Positions 8,443 to 18,011 are shown, numbered from the stretch's first letter. The stretch: 22,272 bases of DNA from Priapulus caudatus (GCF_000485595.1 NW_014577977.1:70940-93211), one strand, 5' to 3'. Translations and numbers: made by a program. Notes: generated by a model from the sequence alone, not told the origin.

Positions 8443-9428
8443 GTGGATCAAGGCATGCTGTGCCGCTACACTCCTGGCAGCTCTGGGAATGAACGCACGG
8501 TGGCAGACGCGGATCACCAGCTAGTCGTCCCCAAGAGTTTACAGGCAGAGGTGATGAGGTTAGGCCACGACTTGCTGTTCTTGGGACACCTTGGGGGTGG
8601 CAAGACATTGGATTGGGTACGGTCAGCATTCTGGTAGCCAGGCATTGGGCAAGAGGTGGAAAGGTTCTGCAGGTCGTGTGACACCTGCCAGCGGACGGTG
8701 CACAAGGGGAGGGCCCCAAAAGCACCACTCCAGAAAATGCCCATAATCGCGACCCCATTTGATCGGGTCGGCGTGGACCTGATTGGTCCAATCAAGCCGG
8801 TGACAGCGTGCGGCAATCATTACCTAATCGTGGTGGACCTTGCAACTAGGTACCCTGAAGTTGTACCCTTGCCCTCTATTGAAACCGGAAGCGTGGCAGA
8901 AGCTCTGGAGCAAATATTTTCCAGGGTGGGGATACCAAGCAGATGATGCCAGATAGGGGCTCCCAGTTCACGTCTGGCATGATGAAGGCGATGGCCCGGT
9001 TATCGATCCACTGACTGATGACGACCCCTTACCACGCTATGTGTAACGGGCTGTGTGAATGTTTCAACGGGATGCTAGAGCAGATGTTAAAGCCAATCGA
9101 CTGGAATAGGGATATGTCGAGCACATGCTGTTCGCATTACCGCGAGGCCACGCACGACTCAATCGGATTCTCATCTTTTGAATTGTTGTATGTGAGGACG
9201 GTGAGAGTGCCTATGGCCATCCTTAAGGAGCTGTGGTCTGGACCATTCGAGGACCAAGAACTTCGGACCACGTATGAGTACATTGTGGACCTACAGAACA
9301 GGTTGGAGGAGACCTGCAGCATCGCCCATGAGTGCTTAGCCAAAGCCCAAAGAAGACACAAGACGCATTTTTGACAAGAAGGCAAGAGACAGGGTAGGGT
9401 GCTGCACCCTGGGGACACAGCACATTAG
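8443..9428 (+). pseudogene. Ty3/gypsy element A: integrase (H2C2 finger, DDE core), broken
   Basis: The frame at 8443-8946 has one TAG (8635-8637). It encodes the N-terminal zinc finger (GHDLLFLGHLGGGKT ... FCRSCDTCQRT) and the start of the catalytic core (FDRVGVDLIGPI, first Asp 8776-8778, then VVDLATRYPEVVPL). A frameshift near 8944 moves the reading to frame 0: MPDRGSQFTSG (second Asp 8952-8954), a TGA at about 9015, then LMTTPYHAMCNGLCECFNGM (Glu 9057-9059), ESIGFSSFELL-like sequence (DSIGFSSFELLY) and VRVPMAILKELW. The DDE residues all survive, with 34 residues between the second Asp and Glu, one fewer than usual. The C-terminal helix (LQNRLEETCSIAHECLAKAQ) and HPGD follow a stop at 9372-9374. 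The protein inserts retrotransposon cDNA. The element ends abruptly at about 9428. Confidence 0.9.
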
Positions 9429-9902
9429 GAACGCTTCTTTCAAAATTTACATAAATGGCCGTGGCTTAATTTGGGCACACTAGTATAGGGGGCGCTTTTG
9501 CTAGCCAGAATGTGATTTTTGTCCACATCTTTAAGGCGGTAGCTCCGTACGCCCTCTTCGGAAACTGCTGAAATTTGTTTTATTGTATTCCTCTACATCT
9601 CTACTGTCTGTGATACTAATATCTAGGAGGCGTTTTGCCTTATTAACCCTTTACATGCCAGTGTTCCGATGCATGCTCGCCCTTCAAAATACCTACATCG
9701 CTACGTGAACTATAGGCTAAAATGCACAAATCAAACAAATATATTTGAACAGTAGTAGTTGAAACCTGTTTCATTGTATTCCTCTACATCTCTACTATCT
9801 GTGATACTAATATCTAGGAAGAGTTTTGCCTTATTAACCCTTTACTTGTCAAAATTACATACCACTTATCAGACCACCTATATTGCCTGGTCACTTTGCT
9901 AC
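9429..9902. repeat. Non-coding stretch with an 85-bp direct repeat
   Basis: No gene is seen between integrase A and the LTR of element B. An 85-bp unit at 9570-9654 recurs at 9761-9845 in the same orientation, differing at about six positions. Both contain attgtattcctctacatct and tgatactaatatctagg. The two copies are separated by 106 bp. It may be the edges of an inserted element or simple local duplication. Confidence 0.85.
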
Positions 9903-10496
9903 TGTAGCGGTCACGGGTCTACCGAGATCACGTTACCCGCGTTCTAAGGTGATTCAAGTATAACGGGTAGGGTTGTCACGTGACCTGCGTTGCCGAGATG
10001 TTAAGGTGACCCGAATCCCTGGATCTTACAGGGATGGTCACGTGGGGTAGCCACGTGACCATTACGGCTAAATAAGCTGCTGCTCCTCGCAGTAAGAGTG
10101 TGCACTGGTTTCTCTCGCTAGCTGCTCCATGGTACGCAATGCGAGACTTATCAACGAGTGGTAAGATATATGCTCACGTTTCATTCCCGACTCACTCTCT
10201 GCCTGGTGCTTGCTGACGGCTTGACCGTCCCTGCACGCAGGCACGTTGAGATCTCGGGCCGTATTGTTTGATACTGTATATACTGTGTTTACTGTTTCTG
10301 GGCATTCAGCCCAAGTTTGTGTTGCGTTTATAGCTACCTGTCGGTCGGTAGGCCCCCTACGCTAATAAAAGCACCGGCGTTCCCGGTTTGAATACAAAAC
10401 TTGGTGTTGTGGTCTCCGTTACTGCTCGTGTCCGCGTGTGGATCTATGATCGAACCTGTAGCGCACATTGAGGCCGTGACTGGCTCAAACGTCACA
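9903..10496 (+). repeat. Putative Ty3/gypsy LTR (5' LTR of element B)
   Basis: The segment starts TGTAGCGG (9903), ends ...CGTCACA (10496), and is followed after one base by a tRNA primer-binding-site-like sequence. This gives the TG...CA ends expected of an LTR, 594 bp long. Inside it are CACGTG-containing palindromes (9975-9984 and 10036-10060), an AT-rich gctaaataagc about 10067 that could serve as a TATA-like element, and a polyadenylation-like AATAAA within ctaataaaag (about 10361-10370). These are in the U3-to-R order expected. I found no second LTR copy in the window, so the boundaries rest on TG/CA and the neighbouring primer site only. Confidence 0.55.
10036..10060. promoter_or_regulatory. 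Perfect CACGTG-bearing hairpin in putative U3
   Basis: ggtcacgtgg (10036-10045) and ccacgtgacc (10051-10060) are exact reverse complements around a 5-nt loop. Another 10-bp palindrome, gtcacgtgac, lies at 9975-9984. CACGTG is the canonical E-box core bound by bHLH factors, so these could be enhancer sites of the LTR, which is inference. They lie upstream of the TATA-like sequence. Confidence 0.5.
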
Positions 10497-10497
10497 G

Positions 10498-10515
10498 TGG
10501 TGCCGTAATCAGGAT
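10498..10515 (+). other. Putative tRNA primer-binding site
   Basis: tggtgccgtaatcaggat begins with TGG, the complement of a tRNA CCA end, and sits two bases after the proposed LTR end. The first eight bases would suit a tRNA ending ...CGGCACCA, a phenylalanine-type acceptor end, but the following bases match less well, so the primer tRNA is not settled. Confidence 0.5.
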
Positions 10516-11290
10516 CCACGCAAAGAGCGAGCAGGAGAACAGCCCGGTGCTGGTTTTCTGCTGAATTCCAGGCAGCAGTAACCTCACTCCCGACAGGGTC
10601 GTGTTGGCTTGTGCCCTGGGCAAATGCCCTCGCTACCAGGTCCGGGCCAGTGGGCCGGTGCCACTCGCCGGCACCCGGCTGTGGCTGCAAGAGCTGCGAG
10701 GACCCCTAATGCTGCAGTGGCTAAGCGTGCGCCCACCGCCACCACGCCAAAACGTCCTGCACCTAAAAAGACACATCGCAATGTTCCCTTTCGACAAAAG
10801 ATGATGTCCTTGGCCTCTGCCTGCCCGTAGATGGTTCTACCCGGCCGGAGATAAGTGCAAAGGCCCCTCAAGTCCCGGTGGTAAGCCGGGCTCCTCGTAA
10901 TTGGGATAGCGGAGTAACTGCGGAGACTATGGCTGGTGGATGCATCGCCTGACCATCGTGTGGGAGGCCAGCCGGACACCATGGATCTCGGCAATGGTGA
11001 ATGGTGTCTCCCCTTTTGAACCTGTCACAAGACGGCCGGACGTTAGTGGGTGTGGACGGTGGAAGGCCGAGTCGCTCGCCGCACCGTGCCCCAGCACGTC
11101 TACCCCTTGGGCAAGTCTGACGGGTCGAGCAACGAATTGCCCTGATGAGGGGCGACGGGGGTATCAACCCGTCAACCCTGTCCCCTGGAATGGGGCGAAA
11201 TGTCCAGTTGGAGACGCCAAGGCCTGCTTGGGCATACCAGGCAGCAGGCCCCGATGAGATTGCGCATTCTCTGGTCAAGGGGCAGAGCCA
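10516..11290 (+). pseudogene. Ty3/gypsy element B: degenerate gag/protease region
   Basis: This GC-rich stretch between the primer site and RNase H should hold gag, protease and RT. An Ala/Pro/Lys-rich frame (10609-10830, with KRAPTATTPKRPAPKK) resembles a gag linker. A WFYPAGDKCKGPSSPGG segment around 10830-10890 may be the decayed Cys-rich CFYH/C..PC motif found near the gag-protease border of many gypsy elements. WISAMVNGVS near 10985 could be the strand leading to a protease active site, but no DTG follows. Nothing of the RT palm (no YxDD) is visible and there is too little room for it, so RT seems deleted. The assignment depends mainly on position. Confidence 0.4.
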
Positions 11291-11320
11291 TTAGATGCGT
11301 TCTTCTGGTATTTTGACGTC

Positions 11321-11650
11321 GTGGCACGTATCCTATGCCAGTAAGACATTCGGTCCAACTCAGCCGCGGTATTGTAACGGCCACGAATCGTGAGCTGTTG
11401 GCTGTCGTAACGTTTGCCAAGCAGTTCCGTCACTACCTGATCGGCCGGCGATTTTGAGTCAGAACAGATCACGCCTCCCTGACATGGCTTCTTAACTTCA
11501 AGGAGACGGAAAGCATGGTGGACCGGTGGATTGCGTATTTAGGCACAATCGACATGCAGATTGAGCACCATCCTGGTAAATTGCATGCAAATGCAGAAGG
11601 CTTATCCCGGCCGCCGGGATGTCGTACGTGCAAACTGCAGGGTTGCCCGG
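11321..11650 (+). pseudogene. Ty3/gypsy element B: RNase H domain, broken
   Basis: Segments in order are SYASKTFGPTQPRYC (frame shifted near 11325), NRELLAVVTFAKQFRHYLIG, a TGA at 11455-11457, RTDHASLTWLLNFKE, RWIAYLGTIDMQIEHHPGK and HANAEGLSRPP. This is the classic gypsy RNase H signature: ELLAVV.....FRHYL.G..F..RTDH.SL.WL....., then W...L...D..I.HRPG..H.NAD.LSR. RNase H degrades the RNA strand during cDNA synthesis. The catalytic Asp in RTDHASL is kept. The upstream half of the domain is not recognisable. The frame 11515-11856 continues into the linker (CRTCKLQGCPDCHRI). Confidence 0.88.
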
Positions 11651-13266
11651 ATTGTCACAGAATCATACTGGCTCGAGTGAAAGCAGAAGACGGCTCCAGG
11701 GCGTCCTGTGCATACTCGACGACAGCCAATGGCCCGAGTGCCTTGTCCTTTAGACCTCCAGGCTACGCTCTGTCAGTGGACAGATGCGCAGGTTCGGGAG
11801 TGGCAACGGGCAGGCCCCACAATGAAATGGGTGATGCAACTTCTGCAGAAGGGTGAGGCTCGGCCTCCGTTCTCTGAACTTGCAGCCGAGTCACTGGAAG
11901 CCCTGCGATATTGGGAGTTATGGGACCGCCTGGAACTCCGGAGAGGACTGCTGTTCCAAGAGTGGGTTCCAACATACTCCAAGGGGTCTTCCATACTTCA
12001 GCTGGTAGCGCCCCAATCATCCGCCAGGAGTTGCTGGATGCTCTCCACGGTGGTCGCATTGCGGCACACCTAGGCATTCGGAAAACGCTGTCCTGCATTC
12101 GGCAACGATTCACGTGGCCGGGTATCCGCACGGACGTCCAACGTTGGTGTCGGCAGTGTAATACGCGCCCTCGGCGGAAAACCGGGCGACGTAAGCAGGC
12201 TAAGCTGCAGCAGCAGGCAGTTGGCACCCCATGGGAAAGGCTCGCGGTCAATTTTCTCAGGCCCCTCCCGGTGATAAAGGCAGGAAATTGTTACATACTC
12301 GTGGCCAGTGATTATTTCACCAAATGGACAGAGGCATACGCATTTCCTGACTAGACTCCACAGACTACGGCCGATTGCCTGGTCTCACAGCTGTTCACCA
12401 GGTTTGGCTGCCCACGGCAGCTCGACTCCGACCAGGGTCGTAATTTCAAGTCCAAGCTCTTTGCCGGAGTATGTACACTCCTGGGTAGAGAAAAGACTCG
12501 GACGACCCCGTACAATCCAAAATCCGACGGGCTGGTTGAACATTTCAACAGAACCTTGTTGGACACGTTGCCAAAGGTTGGGAGTGAGCAGAAAAATGAT
12601 TGGGACCAACATCTTCCTTATGTCATGGCGGCCTACAGAGGTACAGCCCAAGAGAGTACGGGGGTGAGCGCAAACCTCATGATGTTTGGTTGTGAGGTTA
12701 GCTTGCCGGTAGAACCCATGTTTGACGGACCCCCAGGTCCGGACGTCCCGGATTGTCCTGTGGAATACGTTGAATGGGTGAGAATGGCTATCCGCGCCGT
12801 GCATCGGCGTGCCCGCAAAATACTTCTAAGAGCGGCGGAAAGATAAAAACGCAACTACGACAAGGCCGTCGTTTGTGCGCATTTGCCGCCTGGTACCTGG
12901 GTCTGGCGGTATTACACCCCTGAAGCTGGGAAGCTTGGGAATCAATGGAATCCCTAGTGGTCCGAGAGCGTGGTACCTTACGCTGGATGCAGGCTGAGGA
13001 AAATGACGAACCTTGTCCCGGATAAAGCTACCTCTGTGGATCGCTTAGTAACCAAGGGGAAGGAGGATGGTGTTGGGGACATACCCGGCTCGGATAGGGT
13101 GAGCATTCACCCCGAAATATCTGATACCCGGGCGGACATAGACATATCCGATACAGATGTGGGGATGGCAGATCTCGCAGTGGAACTCCTTGTAAAGCCT
13201 GATGTCAATGGCAGGTTGCCTGTAGCAACCGCCGATGCAACCTTATCGATCGATCAAACCAGCTGA
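11651..13266 (+). pseudogene. Ty3/gypsy element B: integrase with Asp-to-Asn in the DDE triad
   Basis: After an RNase H-integrase linker read in frame 2 (LCQWTDAQVREWQRAGPTMK, LWDRLELRRGLLFQEWVP), frame 1 resumes near 12015 and stays usable to 13266 with only three stops: TAG 12352-12354, TAA 12844-12846 and TAG 12955-12957. It shows the H2C2 finger (LHGGRIAAHLG ... WCRQCNT), WERLAVNFLRPLP, SDYFTKWTEAYAFPD, LDSDQGRNF, LVEHFNRTLLDTL and AAYRGTAQESTGVSAN. The first catalytic position is Asn (12250-12252) where gypsy integrases have Asp. The second Asp (12430-12432) and Glu (12538-12540) are present with the usual 35-residue spacing. The C-terminal part (GTWVWRYYTPEAGK) is an SH3-like GPF/GPY-type tail. 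The final 100 residues (from 12970) are acidic and unassigned. Confidence 0.92.
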
Positions 13267-14977
13267 GAATTCAGTGGTGATCCCCTCTTGGCGTGATGCC
13301 GACCCTGAACAGGTCTCAGACCCGGTCCGCAGAGCTCGGCGAAGGCATGGCCCTATCTCTGTTCCCCATGAGAGGCAGCCTGGGAAGCGTATGGCGTGTG
13401 GTCCACGTGTTTCCCGGGATGAACACGGGGTGTGTTGTCAGACCGGGCATCAAGAGCTTGCCCGCCACGGTTATTGGCAAAACCGTGCAGTCTGTGCCAT
13501 AACATCACGTCAAACCGGGAATAGTTCCCGCCATAACTATTAACGTTATGCGGTCTGTATGCAACATACCACACGCTAGGCCTAGCTGGGTGTCACGGGT
13601 GGTTGGGTGAATTGGCCAGTTGCTGGAAGAGGAAGGGCGTTACCCTTTCCTAAGCCTAGGCTGGTTACGTGTAGTAACCCAGGAAGCAGGCACATAATGC
13701 AATTCTCATCCCCGTAAGTTGCACTCCATGGACGAGTCGGTCAGGTAGCCTTGTGTGTCAATCCTAGGGACACTGTAAGACGGTGATTGCGACGTAATGC
13801 TTCCCGCACGTGAGACCAATTGAACTCGGGCCCGGGTGAGGGTCACACCTCTCCGTCGGTATACAACACCATTATACTGGGTAATGGTAGGCCTGGAGCA
13901 ATCCAACAGGTACGATGGATGTTCCGTACGGGGATTATGGCGAGTAACTACCTTACCTCTGTCCGAATCGAATCAGTGGCGACCCTCCTGTGTGAGTAAG
14001 CGCTCTTGGATAGAGACGTCCGAAACCCTGACACCCCTTGCCTGCGTGTGGGTTAGTTCGTGGCAGGTGTTGAGTGTTATCACTAACATCCCACGTGGCA
14101 ATTAGAGGTGATGACTCATTGCATTAGCAGTGTACGGTAGTGACGTGGAGCACACGGTCCGAAACCACGGCTATTGGTGTGGATTGCGTTCACGCACTCC
14201 CCATTCCTAGGTAGCAGTCAGAACTCTACAGGGAACGAAGGTCGAGCATGGTGACCAGGTACCAGGCTGAAAGCTCAGATCCCCTGGCTGGTGCAGGCAT
14301 GTTCTTAATGGGGATTTGGGCTAAGCTCGTAGGGGTGTTTTCCCTGGAGCTATGGCCACCCCGTGGAAGGAATGCCCTAACCTGAAATGGGTTGCTCCCG
14401 CTATGGTTGCTGGGACTCACTGATGTGGCTTGGCGAGAATCAGATGGATGATTCACCTGCTCGATCGTGGTTTATCGAGGAGGCTCCCGCCAGGAGTGGA
14501 GAGATGGGTCGTATGGCTTCATTCTTCCAGCCCATATAAGCTTGGCCGGTGCTCACTCACGACCAAGTATGGCAGGCTCAGCAAGTTTCCTCGGGAGCTC
14601 TCTGCCCGATTCAGTGCTGGAGATAGACGTTCCAGGCATGGATGCAGAGTCATGGGTATGCTCCCCAGTGCCTACCGGTCTGGAAATAGATCACTTGGAG
14701 CCCAAGACGAGCAGGACAAAGTATCTCTCAACACCGCCATGGGGGAGACTGATTCCTTCGTCACAGGATCCTTTCGGGGCAGGGCCCCCTCGCGTGGTCA
14801 CCCTGGCGTCATCCGACGTGCAACACCATTTCCATCTGCCAGCGTTAGAGGGCTGGGCCTGGGCCAATCCCTGTTCGGCGGGGTGCCAGTTAGCGCCTCG
14901 CCTCACTCGTACCGTCCGCCTGCTGGTCGTGGTGCGGATCTTGTGCGCTACCCACGTACCACGCAGGAGAGCATGAG
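13267..14977. other. GC-rich stretch without a recognised gene
   Basis: This follows integrase B. Two overlapping frames of moderate length occur (14430-15023 and 14467-14976), but neither shows a domain I know; long open frames are expected by chance in GC-rich DNA. A purine-rich ggaagaggaaggg (13625-13637) could be a polypurine tract, and a TGTCACGGGT starts at 13592, but no copy of the 9903-10496 LTR was found. The first 280 bp hold a continuation of the element B frame in a different register (Arg-rich, around 13330). Otherwise I see nothing supportable. Confidence 0.45.
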
Positions 14978-15127
14978 ATGGAGTTCCACTGCCGCACCGC
15001 ATGCACTCATGCTTGCCCGATGAAGGACTGCCGCTTCCTGTCTCCGGTGGGCCTCGTCTACAGGATGGTCCAGCACCTGAGCCGGGTCCACCAGGTGCGC
15101 AGGAAGCATTTCATAGATATAAGTTAG
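14978..15127 (+). CDS. Small ORF with a C2H2-like zinc finger
   Basis: A 49-codon frame starts at ATG 14978 and stops at TAG 15125-15127. It contains ACPMKDCRFLSPVGLVYRMV followed by QHLSRVHQV, a C-x4-C-x14-H-x4-H arrangement with the hydrophobic spacing of a C2H2 finger. Other Cys and His residues (FHCRTACTHAC) precede it. Such single fingers occur at the ends of proteins encoded by several retroelement classes and in host proteins. With no flanking context in the same frame I cannot say which. It could be the last remnant of an upstream degraded ORF, and the ATG may not be real. Confidence 0.35.
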   Translation: MEFHCRTACTHACPMKDCRFLSPVGLVYRMVQHLSRVHQVRRKHFIDIS

Positions 15128-17530
15128 GCCTATACTGGAAGAGCCTGCTCAACTACCAACATCCTAAACATGCCATAGTTTCGTTCCATTCAGCCAAGAA
15201 GTCGCGAACCACACGGCCAGCAACTGTAGAAATGGCTGAGGGTATATCGCAGAAGTACCATGTAACATTTCCCATAAGGGCAACAATGTGCAATGACCAT
15301 AGGATACGTGAAGCCGCTTCAGAGACAGAGAATCCGGTTGTTAACAGAGATGAAGCAAGTGATACAGCGTTTCCTTCAGGGTCAAGGGATGACATGGATA
15401 AATTCATCTCAAACGCAATTTCTACTGAAAGTGTCAGTCCTATGAGATTTCAGCTAAAATGACCAGTTAACAAGATAGCAGCTGCCACAGTACGCAACTT
15501 GAATAGGAAATACAAACAGTACACAGCTGAATTTAAAAAGGAGCTTTGCAAAAATATTGCACCGGGGCAAGGCAGTGAACTTGAAAAAATGCTATCATCA
15601 AGCAGTAGTGACTCGGACAATGAAGTTGATTACTTCTTAGAAAATCTAAAGCCAGAGTATGACCAGTGTACATCTGAAAAGTCTCGCACAGCTCTTTTAT
15701 CAATCATACCAACTGATGGTATATAATACAGCAAGGAAATAGTGATAAAAGTGTTTGACTGTTCTAAGTACCAAGTTGATAAGGCAAGGAAACTGGAGAG
15801 CCAATATGGCCCTGCCAGATCACTTCCTGACCAACACATCATCTATCGCCAAAAATTGGACCACTCTAAGGCAGAGCATTTCCTAGACTACCTCTTTAAG
15901 ACAGGAGCCCTCCAATATGTTGTTTATGGAACCACCACATTGAAGTACGATTCTGGAGACAAACAGACCGTACCACATGCCGTTCTCACAGTCCTCAAGT
16001 TATGTTATCCATGATTATGAAATATATTGCAATGACGTAAACTATAAACCACTATCACGATAATCTTTGTGGAATATTCTTGGTGCCATTAAACCTAGAC
16101 AGAGAAGGGCTCTAGGTGGACTTGATAACACTACTGCTAATGGTATGGAAGGCATTGACGGTTTGACTCAAATTCTGCAAGAGACATCTTTGGGCATTGA
16201 CGACAGCAATATAATAATAAACAAGTTGAAGGCCGGGAAGCGATACATCAAGATGCACTGCTGCCTACAAGATGCACGGATCAGATGAATCTACATGTGC
16301 AACGCACTGCTGCACAGTATTTTGCGCTAATCAATCCAAATGAGAAGTGCTACCAAGTTACTTGTTCATATCCTCATGATATGTCCTGTCCTGACTGCTG
16401 TGATTTTATTGACACTCTAGATAGAATTCAGGCGAAGGCTAATGAGAAAGGGGACCCTGAAATCTTGTATGATGTGAGGCGTTATATTGCTATGATCATT
16501 GATTGGATCAGACATTCCATTAGTGGAGTACAACAGGACAAGGCAACTGGTTAAAATATTGGGCACAGAAACTACTGCCTGTTAGTTTTCGAAAACTAAA
16601 GAAAAAATGAATGTCCCTTGCAGTAGATGTGTTTTCCCAAAGAGATGCAGAGGGGAAGCTCACGAAACAGGTGTACTTCACCGTGATTTTTCGCTGTGAT
16701 CAAGATACAGATTCCAACTTAAGCGTAGATGACCCACGTTCTGAAGCAGTACAAGTCTGACCACCTAGAAGTGAAGAAACCTTTCATCAAGTCTGACTAT
16801 GCTGGTTGTTATTCTTCAGGATTCTGCTTCGAAGCTGAATACAAGATCTGTAAGAAATATGGAACTTCCCTCATCAGACATGACTTTAATGAACCACAAT
16901 GTGGAAAAGATCAGGCTGACCGCGAAAGTGCGGTTGCGAGAAAGCTCATGCGAGCTTATGTAGACGCAGGTCACAACCTTCATAACGCACAATATGTGAA
17001 AAGTGCCATTCTCTATAAATCAGGTGTACCTAATGCAAGTGTCTGCCCTAGAGGTGGATAAACTTCATTCAGTTGCGGATCGAGTGAAAATTCCAAACTG
17101 CCAGCTTATACATTCTGTTGAATTCACTGAACAAGGGATAAAAACCTGCCAATATTACGAAATAAGACAAGGAAAGCTTCTCGACTACTCTGGCACTGAA
17201 CTGGTTTCTGCTGTTGAAGAAGTTAGCCCATTTACGGCAAAAGACGTCTCTTTGGAGGCAATCACTTCCCAGCCCTGCCAGGATCGATCCTATTGTCTAC
17301 TCCTTTTCTGTACCGATAGTGTGTGCTCTGAAAGTTTCAATAACCAGGCAGATTTTGAAGAGCATATAACTTCTGGGAAGCACAGTTACTCCACAATCAA
17401 GACTGCAATGGATAGGGTGCAGCAGTCGTTTGTGCAGTGTATCATTACTAACTCCCTGCAGCACAGCTCCTCTGAGACACAAATGCAACCTGTGCCCCCA
17501 AGTTCCACAGCCTCTATTCGTTCAATCGGT
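15128..17530 (+). pseudogene. Frameshifted copy of an orphan multicopy gene (KSDxAGCY / GKDxxDREx family) with C2H2 finger
   Basis: A long similarity-bearing stretch is read in changing frames. Frame 1 (to 15999) has stops at 15460-15462 and 15724-15726 and includes a Ser/Asp-rich acidic run (SSSSSDSDNE) and KVFDCSKYQVDKARKLESQY. Frame 2 (16001-16288) includes TAA 16061-16063 and LGAIKPRQRRALGGLDN. Frame 1 then gives CYQVTCSYPHDMSCPDCCDF. Frame 0 (16545-16725, TGA 16608-16610) gives WAQKLLP and KQVYFTVIFRCDQD. Frame 1 gives FIKSDYAGCYSSG and FNEPQCGKDQADRESA. Frame 2 (17003 on) ends with a C2H2 finger, FCTDSVCSESF ... EEHITSGKH. I recall this motif order from uncharacterised multicopy proteins of fish, cnidarians and molluscs. 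A DDE/RNase H-like nuclease role is only inference. No splice sites explain the frame changes, so it is called a pseudogene. Confidence 0.7.
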
Positions 17531-17536
17531 AGACGG

Positions 17537-17862
17537 ATTGTTCGGCCACAGACTTTTCGGCCTAGGACATTTTGGCCACGGACTTTTCAGCCATGGTTAC
17601 TTTGGCCTAGGACTTTTCGGCCACATATTTTCAACAGATAGGACTTTTTGTCCTAATTATTTTTCTCCAAAATACTTGTAATGTTGATTTTTTATTGTCA
17701 TTAAATCCTAAATATAATTTCAGAAATATTATGGTTGGCACTAATGTATGTTAACAGGGATTAAACAAAAAGTATTTTGGAGAAAAAAATGTGAATTCCG
17801 AAAATTCCGTGGCCGAAATGTTCTAGGCTGAAAAGTCTGTAGCCGAAAAGTCCTACATTCCA
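17537..17862. repeat. Foldback element: large inverted repeat with internal ttttcggcc subrepeats
   Basis: The left arm (about 17537-17682) carries tandem units of roughly 15 bp such as acttttcggcctagg, and ends tttttctccaaaatactt. The right arm (about 17768-17862) is its inverted counterpart: aagtattttggagaaaaa (17769-17786 region), then units of the type gccgaaaagtcc. About 85 bp separate the arms. Together this is a foldback or MITE-like structure. The left arm is read through by the last frame of the orphan gene copy, giving an artificial Arg-Pro-x-Thr-Phe repeat at its C-terminus (to TAG 17639-17641). No target-site duplication was determined. Confidence 0.8.
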
Positions 17863-18011
17863 TTCAATCCTGGTTAGTGTGGAGGGTTGGGCTCTCAAAC
17901 CAAAATGAAAACAAACGAAATTGAGTGCTGCCCAGAAGCCTTTTGTCATCAGGTGTTTCGGTGTCATCAGTTGAGTTTATTTTGATTTAAGATCATAAGC
18001 CATTTCTCGTG

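Noticed and set aside
10584-11278. Two long minus-strand frames across GC-rich DNA
   Set aside because: Stops are rare by chance in GC-rich sequence. The LTR, primer site, RNase H and integrase all point to the + strand, and the minus translations have no known motif.
11763-12251. Minus-strand open frame of 162 codons
   Set aside because: It is antisense to the element B linker and integrase. The + strand frame is the meaningful one.
13592-13650. TGTCACGGGT and a purine-rich tract as a possible 3' LTR start of element B
   Set aside because: The following sequence does not match the proposed 5' LTR at 9903-10496, and no CA end with a duplicated target site was found.
14430-15023. Overlapping + strand frames of 197 and 169 codons
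   Set aside because: They overlap in two registers, are Arg/Ser/Pro-rich, and have no domain. GC-rich chance ORFs are the simpler explanation.
15460-16610. Introns as the reason for frame changes in the orphan gene copy
   Set aside because: Frame changes occur within motifs over a few bases, with no room for introns and no GT...AG pairs at the joins. In-frame stops also occur inside conserved stretches.
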